From NCBI RefSeq assembly GCF_000282055.1, contig NZ_AKJZ01000018.1:1-64000 (forward strand): a stretch of DNA of 64,000 nucleotides, given 5' to 3'. Position numbers and translations under genes: made by a program. Shown here piece by piece: positions 8,837-18,293 of the stretch (position 1 is the stretch's first letter; the number at the start of each line of letters is the position of its first letter). The notes beneath the pieces are model-generated. The model was not told where the DNA came from, made no database searches, and saw nothing but the letters and a program-made list of their open reading frames with translations. The stretch is from Flavobacterium sp. CF136 (lineage in GTDB: Bacteria; Bacteroidota; Bacteroidia; Flavobacteriales; Flavobacteriaceae).

Positions 8837-10657
8837 TCAAGAAATCGTCATTTTGTGATAAAAAGGCGTAAATCCCGTAATATAGACATGCTCTCCATTT
8901 GTACGCAAACTACCCTGATGATACGTATATTCTTCACTATCCAGATTTTCTATGTTAAGATGTTCACCTTTTCCAGGTCCAAATTGTATGGTATCAGTTC
9001 CCGCAGAAAGCGCTCCAAATCCGGATTTAAGGAAATAGTTCTTTTTTTCATCCAATGTTGCTCCGGTTATGTTGCTTCCTTCCTTAAAACACATTTCGAT
9101 AGTTACTTCAACATTTGGAGGCCCGTCCACTTTAAAATCTAAATTCAGCGTTCCATTGTCTTCAGTGATTTCGATTACCGTAACTTGTTTTTTTACATTG
9201 CTTTTAGCTCTGGAATCAAAGTCCATTTTATTCCAAAATCGCCCATCCGGTGATTCGGATAATTTATAATCACCATCAGCTTTGCGAAATTCTTCGGCAA
9301 GAGGCTGGTAATAATCTGCTTCTTTCGTTTCTTTAAGTATGTATTTATTTCCTTCTTTCACAATACCGTCGCTGCTAAAATATCCCATCCTGAAAAACGA
9401 AGTAGAAAGCCGCATGTATTTTAGTATCGCATCTCCTTTTCGATACATTAAAAAGTTAGGGTTTGAGGACCTTCCGGAAACAATCATTACAGGTTTGTCA
9501 TTACCGCCAAATAGTGTTACCGAAGTTTTTCCCCGTCTGATTCTTGCCAGATTTGAAATTGCAAAAAACTTTTCAAAATCATTTGCAACTTTTCCTTCAA
9601 TAGGAATTTGTTTTCGAAGCTCATCATTTTCCATAAAAAATGCCAGCGAATTTGATAAAATATCATTGGTGAATTCGGGAAGATTTTCGATAGTATCTGC
9701 CATATACGCAAACATTGGATTATGGGTGCGGATTGCCATATAGCGATACTGTAAATAAAAGTTCGTGACTTTTAAATTCATAAACTGATCCTGTCTTTTA
9801 GAATCAACAGTAACCAAATCACCGTTTGGTTCTGTATAATAAAAATAGGTCGTCAGATTTTTTTGAACGATATCCAATAGCTGAGGCCTGTTTAATAATC
9901 TGGCCATCGTAATTAATGCTTTATCAATAACCGCAGAGTAGATTCCGCTACGTTCTGAATAATGCCCGTCCTGATTAATGTAAATTCCTTCTGCCAGCCA
10001 TTCATCAATTCTTCGAACATATCTGACATCCGGATACAGGGAATTGATATTTGCCAATGCAGCACAAATAACCCATCTGTGATTTGGAGTATGAACGCCT
10101 CCGGTTACCATAGCTTCACCTGCATTCAGAATAAATTTTTTCAATTTATCTTTCAACTGTACTAAATCAGCTTGTTTATTACTTTTTAATATAGCAGCTG
10201 CCGGACATATATATTCTAAAATAAAAGCGGTATCCGGTGGAGATTGCCTGTTTCCTCCGGCGTCTAGCGTACCGTCACTATATTGTTCTTTCAATAAAAC
10301 ATCTATGGCTTCATTCATTTTTTCAGCCAAAACTTTTGACTTATAATATTCTGATCCCGAATTGGACATTGAAGCAGTCATAATTGTTATCGAACTTGCG
10401 ACACCCCGAAAACTGTTAAGTTTGATAGCCGGATCAAGCGGTGCCCTGTTCAATATGCTTTTAACTTTGGCGTCATTATTTAAAATGAGCTTTTTCATTA
10501 ATTCAGTATCTTCTTTAGCAGTGCTGTTGTTTGATAACAGATCATTTGCAAAAACAACATTACTAACCAAAGCTCCTGCTAATGTCAGGCCTCCTAGTTT
10601 GATAAATTTTCCACGGCTCATCTGATGTTTCATATGGATATTTTTTGCTGATTTCAA
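8837..10657 (-). CDS. Secreted alpha/alpha-toroid protein, GH154-like or heparinase-like candidate
   Basis: This 606-aa protein begins with a probable export signal (MSRGKFIKLGGLTLAGALVSN; Tat-like pattern but with a single Arg). The N-terminal 330 residues are helix-rich with TPNHRWVICAALANI and DGHYSERSGIYS motifs, typical of an (alpha/alpha) toroid. The C-terminal 270 residues are beta-rich. This two-domain plan is shared by heparinase-type lyases and by GH154 beta-glucuronidases; the NHRW segment reminds me of GH154, but I cannot confirm that without a search. An acidic sugar substrate would fit its neighbours (GH28-like, DUF4861-like). The first ATG gives an extra eight residues before the internal start MKHQMSRGK, and either may be used. 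Confidence 0.6.
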   Translation of the reverse strand: MKSAKNIHMKHQMSRGKFIKLGGLTLAGALVSNVVFANDLLSNNSTAKEDTELMKKLILNNDAKVKSILNRAPLDPAIKLNSFRGVASSITIMTASMSNSGSEYYKSKVLAEKMNEAIDVLLKEQYSDGTLDAGGNRQSPPDTAFILEYICPAAAILKSNKQADLVQLKDKLKKFILNAGEAMVTGGVHTPNHRWVICAALANINSLYPDVRYVRRIDEWLAEGIYINQDGHYSERSGIYSAVIDKALITMARLLNRPQLLDIVQKNLTTYFYYTEPNGDLVTVDSKRQDQFMNLKVTNFYLQYRYMAIRTHNPMFAYMADTIENLPEFTNDILSNSLAFFMENDELRKQIPIEGKVANDFEKFFAISNLARIRRGKTSVTLFGGNDKPVMIVSGRSSNPNFLMYRKGDAILKYMRLSTSFFRMGYFSSDGIVKEGNKYILKETKEADYYQPLAEEFRKADGDYKLSESPDGRFWNKMDFDSRAKSNVKKQVTVIEITEDNGTLNLDFKVDGPPNVEVTIEMCFKEGSNITGATLDEKKNYFLKSGFGALSAGTDTIQFGPGKGEHLNIENLDSEEYTYHQGSLRTNGEHVYITGFTPFYHKMTIS

Positions 10658-10805
10658 CTTAATAAAATGGTTCGCTTACAAAAGTTATGTGGCAATTAGT
10701 TTTTGATAATAATTTTTCGTCAGTTCTAGGCTTATTTTTTTTTACAAAAAAGCATATTAAATGACGTTACCAAATTAAGACCCTAAATCCCATCAAAACT
10801 TTGTG

Positions 10806-10830
10806 ATTCGACTCCGCTCAGGGTGACACT
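10806..10830. repeat. Fragment of the dispersed CTCCGCTCAG repeat
   Basis: A 25-bp piece containing CGACTCCGCTCAGGGTGACA lies in the 204-bp gap between the toroid gene and the small secreted-protein gene. It matches part of the repeat seen complete at 6088-6193 and 29482-29573. The rest of this gap shows no gene. Confidence 0.5.
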
Positions 10831-10861
10831 TGGGAGGAAAGAGGTTACCAATGGTTATATA

Positions 10862-11428
10862 TTACTTATCTACTATTTTTACTAATGTCCAATTTATGCC
10901 TAATGGATTTTTAGTTATTTTACAAATAAGAGGATACTCCGGATTTTTTACAATCCACATTTCGGTTTCATCAATCTGAGCGATGACGTGCAAAGCGTCT
11001 ATTGATTTTCCATCTATTACAGCACCATTTTTATCTTCATTTTTATCTAAAACATACGTTGTATTGTTATAAATGAACTTGTCGTTTTTTAATAAATCCT
11101 GATAAGCTGATTGCGAAATCATAAAAAAAGTTTCTGTAGGTTTTAAGTTCAGAACCGGTGCAAATTCGCCTTGGTTATAACTTAATTCAGTACCATTTTT
11201 CAATGCTTCGGGCAAGATTACAATACTGCTTTTTACACCTCTTGTGTCGAGATCAAACACCAACTTATCATAAGCAATTTTAGTGGTTAGCGTTAAAGTT
11301 CTTGTCTGGCCATGCAGCTTGCAGATATAATGTAATTCGGTATTGTTTTTAATTGTGGGAATATAGTTTTGTGCGGTCACCATTTGAAATATTCCACAAA
11401 AAAGGATGGTTAAAATTGTATTTTTCAT
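10862..11428 (-). CDS. Small secreted protein of unknown function
   Basis: This 188-aa product has a clear signal peptide ending in MVTAQ (about residue 20). The mature part is about 168 residues of predicted mixed beta structure with no motif I recognise. It begins 7 bp after the stop of the upstream GH92 gene, so the two are almost certainly co-transcribed and possibly translationally coupled. A periplasmic accessory role in glycan handling is inferred only from this position. Confidence 0.75.
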   Translation of the reverse strand: MKNTILTILFCGIFQMVTAQNYIPTIKNNTELHYICKLHGQTRTLTLTTKIAYDKLVFDLDTRGVKSSIVILPEALKNGTELSYNQGEFAPVLNLKPTETFFMISQSAYQDLLKNDKFIYNNTTYVLDKNEDKNGAVIDGKSIDALHVIAQIDETEMWIVKNPEYPLICKITKNPLGINWTLVKIVDK

Positions 11429-11435
11429 CGGTTGC

Positions 11436-13712
11436 TTATTTTGTTGGTGGTAAAATAGTAGTTCCCCAAGCCGAAGGTTTTGAATCCATTTCGAAAATCA
11501 ATTCTCCTCCTTTAACAATATCTTCGTGTAAAATCCAAGATTTGTCGTATGGTTTTCCGTTTAATAAAGCTGATTTGATGTATTTATTTTTATCACTCAT
11601 CTTTTTAGCGGTAATTTTAAAACTTTTACCTTCTTCAAACTGTAAAGTTATTTCCTTAATTAACGGCGCATTCAATAAATAATAGGGCTGACCCGCATTT
11701 GGGTACAATCCCATCATATGAAAAGCCAGCCACGAAGACATCGCACCGGAATCGTCATTGCCCGGCAAACCTTCTCGTGAAGTATTGAAATTTTCTTTAA
11801 TAATGGCTCTAATTCTGTCACTGCTTAAATACGGTTTTCCGATCCAGTGATACATGGTAGGAGCCAAAAAAGAAGGTTCGTTTGAAACGTCATATAATTT
11901 AGTATCAAAAAAAGTATCCAGTCTGTTTTTAAAAGCCAAATCTCCGCCGGATTTAGCAACAATTGCCGGAATATCATGAGGGACACTTAACGAATATTCC
12001 CAGGAAGTTCCTTCATAAAAAAATACGCACCAATGACACACATACCAAGGAGATTCTGTTATTGTTGGTGTATATTTATAGGTCGGCTTCTGAATTTTTG
12101 ATTCCCCGAAAACAACATCATCCAACCAATTACCGGATGCATCTTTAGGCATAATAAATCCTTTTGCACCGTTGTTTTCATAATCGTCGCGCCATAAATT
12201 TTTCCAATATTCTGATTGTTTTATATACCTGTCATAAATAGCGGTATGATTCAGACCTTTGGCAACGGTAGCAATATTATAATCGTTGTACGCATAATCC
12301 ATGGTACGGTTTCCTGCGCGGTCTGTGCCAAACGGTACATAACCTAAGCGCAAGTAATCCAATAATCCGCCTCTGCCTTCTTTTTCTTCATTGCCTCCCG
12401 GTGGTACTTCAGCATCCTTCAGCATGGCTTTTAATGCTAATTCATAATCTATCCCTTTCAAGTTTTTTACAAAAGCATCGGCAAGGACAACCTCAGCATT
12501 AGAACCTCCTTGCGTACGGCCATTATCATTGCCGCTTCTGCCTTCCGGCAAATAACCTTCACGTTTATAAATATTCAATAAAGCATTGACAATTTCTACC
12601 TGACGCTTAGGATCAATTAGCGTAATTAAAGGGCTCGAACTTCTAAAAGTGTCCCAAATACAATAAAAATCATCATAATATGGTTCATCATTAGTCCATA
12701 ACGGGTTTTCTCCTGTTCTGTTTACCGGCATTATCATAGTGTGATACAAACCGGTGTAAAACATTTTTTTATACTCTTCAGAAGTATCCGGTGAAAGTTT
12801 AATACGGCTTAATAACTGTTCCCATTTATTTTCTAAGGACGATAAAACCGTATTAAAATCCCAATGTGGAATTTCAACTTCAATATTATTTTTTGCTTTT
12901 AATTCACTCAAAAAAGAGATCCCAATTTTAACATTTAATTCCTGTTTTCCTTCTTTGCCAAAAGAAAGCAGTGCTGCTGTTTTCTTTCCTGAATCAAACT
13001 GAGCAGCTTGATTGGAGTAAAATTTCCCGTCTTTCCAGGTAACATATTTAGCAATTGGCTGATCAAAAGTAGCCCAAAAGTAAACGGTATAAGCACGGCC
13101 GTTATTCCATCCGCCTCTGATTCTGCTATATCCCCTAACTTCAGTATCTGAAACAATTTCTATTTGAGAACCTACAAATTGCTGTGCTTCTCTTGCATTA
13201 GGTTCAGGATTTTCTCCCAGAAAAAATCCCGGGTCAATTTTTAAATTTTTGGATGTATTTTCAGGATACGTAATGCGATAAAAAGATACTTTTTCAGCAG
13301 TGGTTATTTCAGTTTTTATCTGATTTTCTTTAAAAACCGTCTCATAGTAACCCAACTTTACGTTTTCTTTTTCTCTGTATGATGTTTGGTCCAATTTATC
13401 CAATGTTCCTGAAAAAGGCATAATCTGAATGTTTCCATATTTAGGACCACCACCGGTTCCGCTAACATGAACCTGACTAAATCCTGTTACTTCTTTTGGC
13501 AATGGCAGCCAGCCGCTATTTGGACTTACTGTACAATCCGGACTTGGTTTTACCATTCCATAAGGACAGGAAGGACCTACAAAAACCCGACCATCCCCTT
13601 CAGATCCAATCATGGGATCTACATAATTATGAAGCTGATTCTGGGCATTGATCTTAATAGTGCAGCATAACGATATTCCTAAAAAAATTATAATCTTAGT
13701 ATATATTTTCAT
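11436..13712 (-). CDS. GH92 family alpha-mannosidase
   Basis: This 758-aa exported protein (signal peptide MKIYTKIIIFLGISLCCTIKINAQ) has the GH92 N-terminal beta-sandwich (VDPMIGSEGDGRVFVGPSCPYG, about residues 31-52) and the (alpha/alpha)6 catalytic domain. Visible signatures are FYTGLYHTMIMPVNR, WDTFRSSSPL, GNDNGRTQGGSNAEVVLADA and, near the C-terminus, GLPGNDDSGAMSSWLAFHMMGLYP, which holds the typical catalytic and calcium-binding acidic residues. GH92 enzymes are calcium-dependent inverting exo-alpha-mannosidases acting on alpha-1,2, -1,3, -1,4 or -1,6 linkages. It is the second of two GH92 genes in a row and shares a transcript with the small secreted protein. Confidence 0.93.
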   Translation of the reverse strand: MKIYTKIIIFLGISLCCTIKINAQNQLHNYVDPMIGSEGDGRVFVGPSCPYGMVKPSPDCTVSPNSGWLPLPKEVTGFSQVHVSGTGGGPKYGNIQIMPFSGTLDKLDQTSYREKENVKLGYYETVFKENQIKTEITTAEKVSFYRITYPENTSKNLKIDPGFFLGENPEPNAREAQQFVGSQIEIVSDTEVRGYSRIRGGWNNGRAYTVYFWATFDQPIAKYVTWKDGKFYSNQAAQFDSGKKTAALLSFGKEGKQELNVKIGISFLSELKAKNNIEVEIPHWDFNTVLSSLENKWEQLLSRIKLSPDTSEEYKKMFYTGLYHTMIMPVNRTGENPLWTNDEPYYDDFYCIWDTFRSSSPLITLIDPKRQVEIVNALLNIYKREGYLPEGRSGNDNGRTQGGSNAEVVLADAFVKNLKGIDYELALKAMLKDAEVPPGGNEEKEGRGGLLDYLRLGYVPFGTDRAGNRTMDYAYNDYNIATVAKGLNHTAIYDRYIKQSEYWKNLWRDDYENNGAKGFIMPKDASGNWLDDVVFGESKIQKPTYKYTPTITESPWYVCHWCVFFYEGTSWEYSLSVPHDIPAIVAKSGGDLAFKNRLDTFFDTKLYDVSNEPSFLAPTMYHWIGKPYLSSDRIRAIIKENFNTSREGLPGNDDSGAMSSWLAFHMMGLYPNAGQPYYLLNAPLIKEITLQFEEGKSFKITAKKMSDKNKYIKSALLNGKPYDKSWILHEDIVKGGELIFEMDSKPSAWGTTILPPTK

Positions 13713-13770
13713 TGCTTATTTTATTTCTTTAGTATTTGATTTTGTTAAAGATGAGCCATTGTGAAATATA

Positions 13771-13938
13771 TTTTAACACACTTCGACTCCGCTCAGTGCA
13801 AGTTAGAAACATAGATTTTCTCAGTGCAAAAAAGAGTTTAAAAGAGAAACCTATTTCTTTCACATAGCTATATGTATTTAGATTAAGTGAAACGCCTTTT
13901 ACTTTTTCTATTTTAAACTATGATTCTATGTGTTAAAA
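13771..13938. repeat. Palindromic repeat element with a second repeat inserted in its left arm
   Basis: The left arm TTTTAACACA (13771-13780) continues at TAGAAACATAGATTTTC (13804-13820). It is interrupted by 23 bp (13781-13803) that contain CTTCGACTCCGCTCAG of the other repeat family. The right arm AAACTATGATTC/TATGTGTTAAAA is at 13915-13938. The interior (CACATAGCTATATG, AAACGCCTTTT) matches the element at 59389-59534. It fills most of the gap between the two GH92 genes. Confidence 0.7.
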
Positions 13939-13973
13939 ATTTTAAGTTAAACTTTTAAACAGATTATACTGTA

Positions 13974-16286
13974 TTACTGCTTTGGCGTATTAGACATTTC
14001 TAAAATTAATTCCCCTCCGTTTGTAATTTCTTTATGAGAAATACTGAACTTTTCTACAGGAGTATTGTTATATTTTATTTCATTGATATAAATATTTTCA
14101 GCACTGTTATTACTGGCGCTAATAACAAAATTTTTACCCGGATAATATTTTGGATTTAATTGAATAGAGACTTTGTTAAATATAGGGCTTCCTATCTGGT
14201 ATACCGGATTTTCATCTGTACCTCCATTCATTTGGAACAAACCAATTTTAAGCAATACATTCAGGCTTCCCATTAATCCCTGATCTTCATCTCCATTATA
14301 ACCTGTTGCAGGAGATAATCCGCTAAAAGTTTCTTTTACTACATTTCTGGTCCAATATTGTGTTAAATCCGGTCTTCCCAGTAAATTAAAAATATTGGAT
14401 GTTTCCATGGAAGGCTGATTCCCAAAGTTTATCGGAATACGGCTAAACTCCGGATGCAGCTCAGCATCATGAGAGGTTCCGGAAGTGAATTTTAATTTTT
14501 GAGCAGTTTCAAACTGAGTGTTTAATTTTGCTGCAGCTTTTTCTTTTCCGCCCATTAATTCCGCCAGACCATCAATATCATGAGGTACAAACCATGTTGA
14601 TTGTGCTGCATTCGACTCTATAAAACCATTTTCATATTGATACGGATCAAAATTTTCACCCCATTTCCCTTCAATATTTTTCGGGCGCATCCATCCGGTT
14701 GTTTTATCAAAAACGTTCTGATAATTTTTAGATCTGACCATAAAATAATTGTAGTCTTCTTCGTGATTTAATTTTTTAGCCAATTGTGCCAGGGTCCAAT
14801 CCTGATAAGCATATTCTAAGGTCTGACTGGTTCCATCCTGATGACTTCCAAATTCACCATCGGGAAGCGGATAAGGAACAAAGCCGTTTTCTAAATAATA
14901 TTTCAATCCTCCTCCGCTATCTGTATTATGTTCATATCCGGCTTTTCCCATAATACCGTTTAGCATATGGTTTTTTTTCAGTGCGATATAAATAGCTTCT
15001 AAATCTTCTTGGATTATTCCTTTTTGAATAGCGCTGACAATAAAAGGTGTGGTTGAAGCTCCGGTCATAACATAGGTGTCATTACCTCCGGAAGGACCAC
15101 GTGGAATCATTCCGCCATCTTTATAATATTGCATTAATGACCATACGAATTCTTCCATAATTTCAGGATAAACAAGTCCCCAAAGGGTATTTATTGTCCA
15201 TTGAGCTCCCCAAAACGCATCAGAATTGTAATGATTGAATTTTGGTTTACCGTTTGCATTCAGAGGCAATTGTCCAATTCTAAATTTTTCTCCTGTGTTA
15301 TCAGGATAGGCACCATTTGCATCACTAATCATTTTTCTTCCCTGCAAAGCATGCCAAAGATCTGTATAGAATCGTCTTTGATCTGTTTCTGTTCCTCCTT
15401 CAACTTTAATCCTGCCCAACAAATTATTCCATTCATTTTTTGATTCGGTAACTACTTTATCAAAATCCCAATGTGGTAATTCTTTTTCAATATTAATAGC
15501 TGCATTTCCAATTGAAGTATATGAAATGCCCACCTTCATTAATATTTTTTTATCCGATTTACCAAAATTAATTAAATAATTGCCTGTACCGGTATTTTGC
15601 TCTATCGAGGTAACAGGCTCATTAAGTTTAATTTTAAAAAATACGGTTAATGGTTTTGGACGTCTGAAATTAGTGCTTAATACTAATGATCCTGAAAGTT
15701 CATAATCGTTATTCTTTTCTAATATGCCATTTGTATTTTCGCATGGCCCGAGAATTGTATTTAGATTGAAAAGAATCCCTTTTTGCGCATTAGCCGGAAA
15801 AGTATATCTATGAAAACCGACTCTTTTGGTACTGGTTAATTCTGCAGTTATTTGGTATCTGTCCAATTTTAGCAAATGGTATCCGGGAGTTATTTTTTCT
15901 GTTTCATGACTGAATTTAGAATAAAAATCTGTAAAAATAGTTGCTTCATTTTCCTTTGAAATTGTTACCGGCATCACAGAAACCCCGGACATCTGCCATT
16001 CATGAATATGACTAAAACCTTTTATTGTATCCGTTGTATATTTGTATCCGCCTCCCCAATCACCTTTAATTTCAGTATCCGGATTTAAATTCACCATACC
16101 AAACGGACGACTTGCCGATGAAAAGAAAAACCATCTTGAATTTTCGGTATCGAGCAAAGGATACACCATATCTGCTGCCTCCTTTTTTTTAAAAGAAGTA
16201 CTTTTTTCGGTTTTACATGACACTAAAAAAATAAGGGCTAAACTTATTCCAATGTGTCCAATTTTATAAATTTTATCTAATTTCAT
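13974..16286 (-). CDS. GH92 family alpha-mannosidase, lipoprotein
   Basis: This 770-aa lipoprotein (LIFLVSC lipobox near residue 24) has the GH92 plan: an N-terminal beta-sandwich with VYPLLDTENSRWFFFSSASRP and a catalytic alpha/alpha barrel. Signatures include FYTDLWHALQGRKM, GGNDTYVMTGASTTPFIV and SPATGYNGDEDQGLMGSLNVL, the last being the acidic motif near the C-terminus. It differs from its neighbour in several loops (SSASRP instead of SCPYG, GYNGDEDQG instead of GNDDSG), so the two mannosidases probably have different linkage or position specificity. The lipid anchor suggests a surface or outer-membrane location. It is preceded by 371 bp of non-coding DNA after susD. Confidence 0.92.
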   Translation of the reverse strand: MKLDKIYKIGHIGISLALIFLVSCKTEKSTSFKKKEAADMVYPLLDTENSRWFFFSSASRPFGMVNLNPDTEIKGDWGGGYKYTTDTIKGFSHIHEWQMSGVSVMPVTISKENEATIFTDFYSKFSHETEKITPGYHLLKLDRYQITAELTSTKRVGFHRYTFPANAQKGILFNLNTILGPCENTNGILEKNNDYELSGSLVLSTNFRRPKPLTVFFKIKLNEPVTSIEQNTGTGNYLINFGKSDKKILMKVGISYTSIGNAAINIEKELPHWDFDKVVTESKNEWNNLLGRIKVEGGTETDQRRFYTDLWHALQGRKMISDANGAYPDNTGEKFRIGQLPLNANGKPKFNHYNSDAFWGAQWTINTLWGLVYPEIMEEFVWSLMQYYKDGGMIPRGPSGGNDTYVMTGASTTPFIVSAIQKGIIQEDLEAIYIALKKNHMLNGIMGKAGYEHNTDSGGGLKYYLENGFVPYPLPDGEFGSHQDGTSQTLEYAYQDWTLAQLAKKLNHEEDYNYFMVRSKNYQNVFDKTTGWMRPKNIEGKWGENFDPYQYENGFIESNAAQSTWFVPHDIDGLAELMGGKEKAAAKLNTQFETAQKLKFTSGTSHDAELHPEFSRIPINFGNQPSMETSNIFNLLGRPDLTQYWTRNVVKETFSGLSPATGYNGDEDQGLMGSLNVLLKIGLFQMNGGTDENPVYQIGSPIFNKVSIQLNPKYYPGKNFVISASNNSAENIYINEIKYNNTPVEKFSISHKEITNGGELILEMSNTPKQ

Positions 16287-16657
16287 CTATTCTATTTATA
16301 TTGACAGGGGCTGACAATTTGTGTATGCTGAATTGATTTCATACTAATCAATTAATTCTAAAAGATATTTATGGAAGAATCTGCCTGAGAAATATTCTTT
16401 TTCATTTCTCAGGAAATTCAACCGGCATGAATATTACAGAAGACAATGTATTTATCATGTTTCTGCGTTATATCCTGCCATTCTTTATAATTAGTCCGGG
16501 GGCAAAAAAGGCTTATATTCAAATGTAAAAATGTAAAATTTTCAAAATCGGTCTTACTACTTTTTTAAGAAAAAAGGAGAAGAAACTCGATCTTCCTCTC
16601 CTTTTTAAAATTAAAATCAATGTGTAATGTGTAATGTATTTTTAAATTAATTTCATC
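16287..16657. other. Intergenic stretch between susD and the GH92 lipoprotein gene
   Basis: No ORF or RNA gene was recognised here. It contains the terminator-like hairpin listed at 16571-16606. The rest is AT-rich and presumably carries the 5' leader of the GH92 gene; no convincing promoter (TAnnTTTG) was assigned on the minus strand. Confidence 0.5.
16571..16606 (-). terminator. Hairpin terminator/attenuator after susD of PUL 1
   Basis: AAAAAGGAGA (16571-16580) pairs with TCTCCTTTTT (16597-16606) around a loop of 16 bases, with a T-run in either direction. It lies about 50 bp after the susD stop on the minus strand. It would terminate or attenuate susCD transcription before the mannosidase genes, giving more of the surface complex than of the enzymes. 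Confidence 0.7.
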
Positions 16658-18274
16658 CTAATTATATCCTGTAGTCTGAACTAAAGCAGGATTTAAAACC
16701 AAAGCATTAGTAGGAATCGGGAAAACACGACGATAGGTTTCAGAATTTGTTTTGAATCCCCATGAGCCTTCATATTTACCAAATCGGATCATATCGTTTC
16801 TATGCCATGCTTCCTGTGCAAATTCACGAGATCTTTCTTTGTAAAGTTCTTCTAAAGTCACACTGGTCCATGCAGCAGAAGTAGTACGGTTAGAACGAAC
16901 CATATTTACTAATGAAAGAGCAGTCTGACCTAAAGTTTCACTGCCACCACGAAGAATTGCTTCTGCTTTCATCAGGATTACGTCTGAATAACGTAAAAAT
17001 GGCACGTCATTATTTTGATTACGGCTTGTTGAACTCTTATCAGGATAAAATTTAATATTTCTGTATCCCATATTCCAGGCAATCTCATCATTTCCACAAT
17101 CAAATAAGGCCTGACTTTGACGAAGAATAATATCCGGTGTTAAATTTACCTGATATGTATAGGCGGCACTTCCATCAGAACCAGTATAAAACTGATCGTA
17201 TCCTTTCTTTGTTGTAGTAACCATTACAGGTGTAACACCGTCATTCATATATTGCAGACCAGTTAACCATTGATTATTACGAATATCATTGGCGTCATTA
17301 AAATTAGCATAAAATTCAGGCAGCGTACTTCTTGGTGCACTAGGCGTAAAAGCCAGACCAAACTTTGTTCTTTCTGAACGCGGCACATCATAACGTGAAT
17401 GATACATCTGCCCATTGAAACCTACAGTTACAGCTGAAGGATCGTAAGGAACTGCAAAAATAAATTCTTTCATTGCCGGTCCATTGGTTGGATAAAACAT
17501 TTGAAGATAAGTCGCTCTTGGTTCAATGTTATATAATCCTGAATTAATTACCTGGTCACAAGCTGCTATAGCATCATTGTAACGCTGCGTTCCGGTATAC
17601 ACTTCTGCATTCAGATACAATTTTGCAAGCAGGGCATTTGCCGTTTGCTTGTTTGGTCTGCCGTAAGTTGTAATTCCTGATGCCGGATTTAAGTTAGGAA
17701 TTGCTTTTTTTAACTCTTTCTCAATGAAATTAAAAACCTCTGTTCTGCTGGATTTAGCGTGAGAACTAAAATCCCCATATACCGTATCTAATGGTACATC
17801 TCCATAACTGTCCATCAGCATATAATACGATATAGCGCGCATGGTTTTTACTTCAGAAATTAAAGTTGATTTTTCTGAACCTTCAGGCATTGCCTGATCC
17901 AAAATTGAAATTGTCTGATTGCTAATCCCTATCACTTTAGACGACCAGTCCCAAAGACTGCTTATTATACCATTATCCGGCGTCCAGTCATGATAATGCA
18001 TAGCAATATAGTTTCTGTTATCAAACCAGTTACCTCCTCTTGCAGGCATAATGGCTTCATCTGTAGATAATGATTGTGACCACCACCATGAAAATGAAAA
18101 ATCACCGCGAAAAGCCGAATAAACAGGCCCTGTGGTCTGAATATACTGTGTTGAGTTCTGAGGGAATACATCCGGTGTCAGTTGTGTCGTAATTGGCACA
18201 TCAAGATCTTCACAAGACCAAAACAAACCAACCAAAAGTATTGGAAGCCCTAAATATTTTAATATCTTTTTCAT
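16658..18274 (-). CDS. SusD/RagB-family outer-membrane glycan-binding lipoprotein
   Basis: This 538-aa lipoprotein (VGLFWSC lipobox near residue 21) starts with the typical DLDVPITTQLTPDVFPQN segment and has the SusD helical TPR core with ARLYL-type repeats (NALLAKLYLNAEVY). The C-terminus carries the usual DVILMKAEAILRGG, RSREFAQEAWHRNDMIRFGKYEG and RRVFPIPTNAL motifs. SusD proteins form the lid on the SusC transporter and bind the incoming oligosaccharide at the cell surface. It starts 19 bp after the susC stop, as in a standard susCD pair. Confidence 0.95.
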   Translation of the reverse strand: MKKILKYLGLPILLVGLFWSCEDLDVPITTQLTPDVFPQNSTQYIQTTGPVYSAFRGDFSFSWWWSQSLSTDEAIMPARGGNWFDNRNYIAMHYHDWTPDNGIISSLWDWSSKVIGISNQTISILDQAMPEGSEKSTLISEVKTMRAISYYMLMDSYGDVPLDTVYGDFSSHAKSSRTEVFNFIEKELKKAIPNLNPASGITTYGRPNKQTANALLAKLYLNAEVYTGTQRYNDAIAACDQVINSGLYNIEPRATYLQMFYPTNGPAMKEFIFAVPYDPSAVTVGFNGQMYHSRYDVPRSERTKFGLAFTPSAPRSTLPEFYANFNDANDIRNNQWLTGLQYMNDGVTPVMVTTTKKGYDQFYTGSDGSAAYTYQVNLTPDIILRQSQALFDCGNDEIAWNMGYRNIKFYPDKSSTSRNQNNDVPFLRYSDVILMKAEAILRGGSETLGQTALSLVNMVRSNRTTSAAWTSVTLEELYKERSREFAQEAWHRNDMIRFGKYEGSWGFKTNSETYRRVFPIPTNALVLNPALVQTTGYN

Positions 18275-18293
18275 AATTTTTACAATTTAATTT

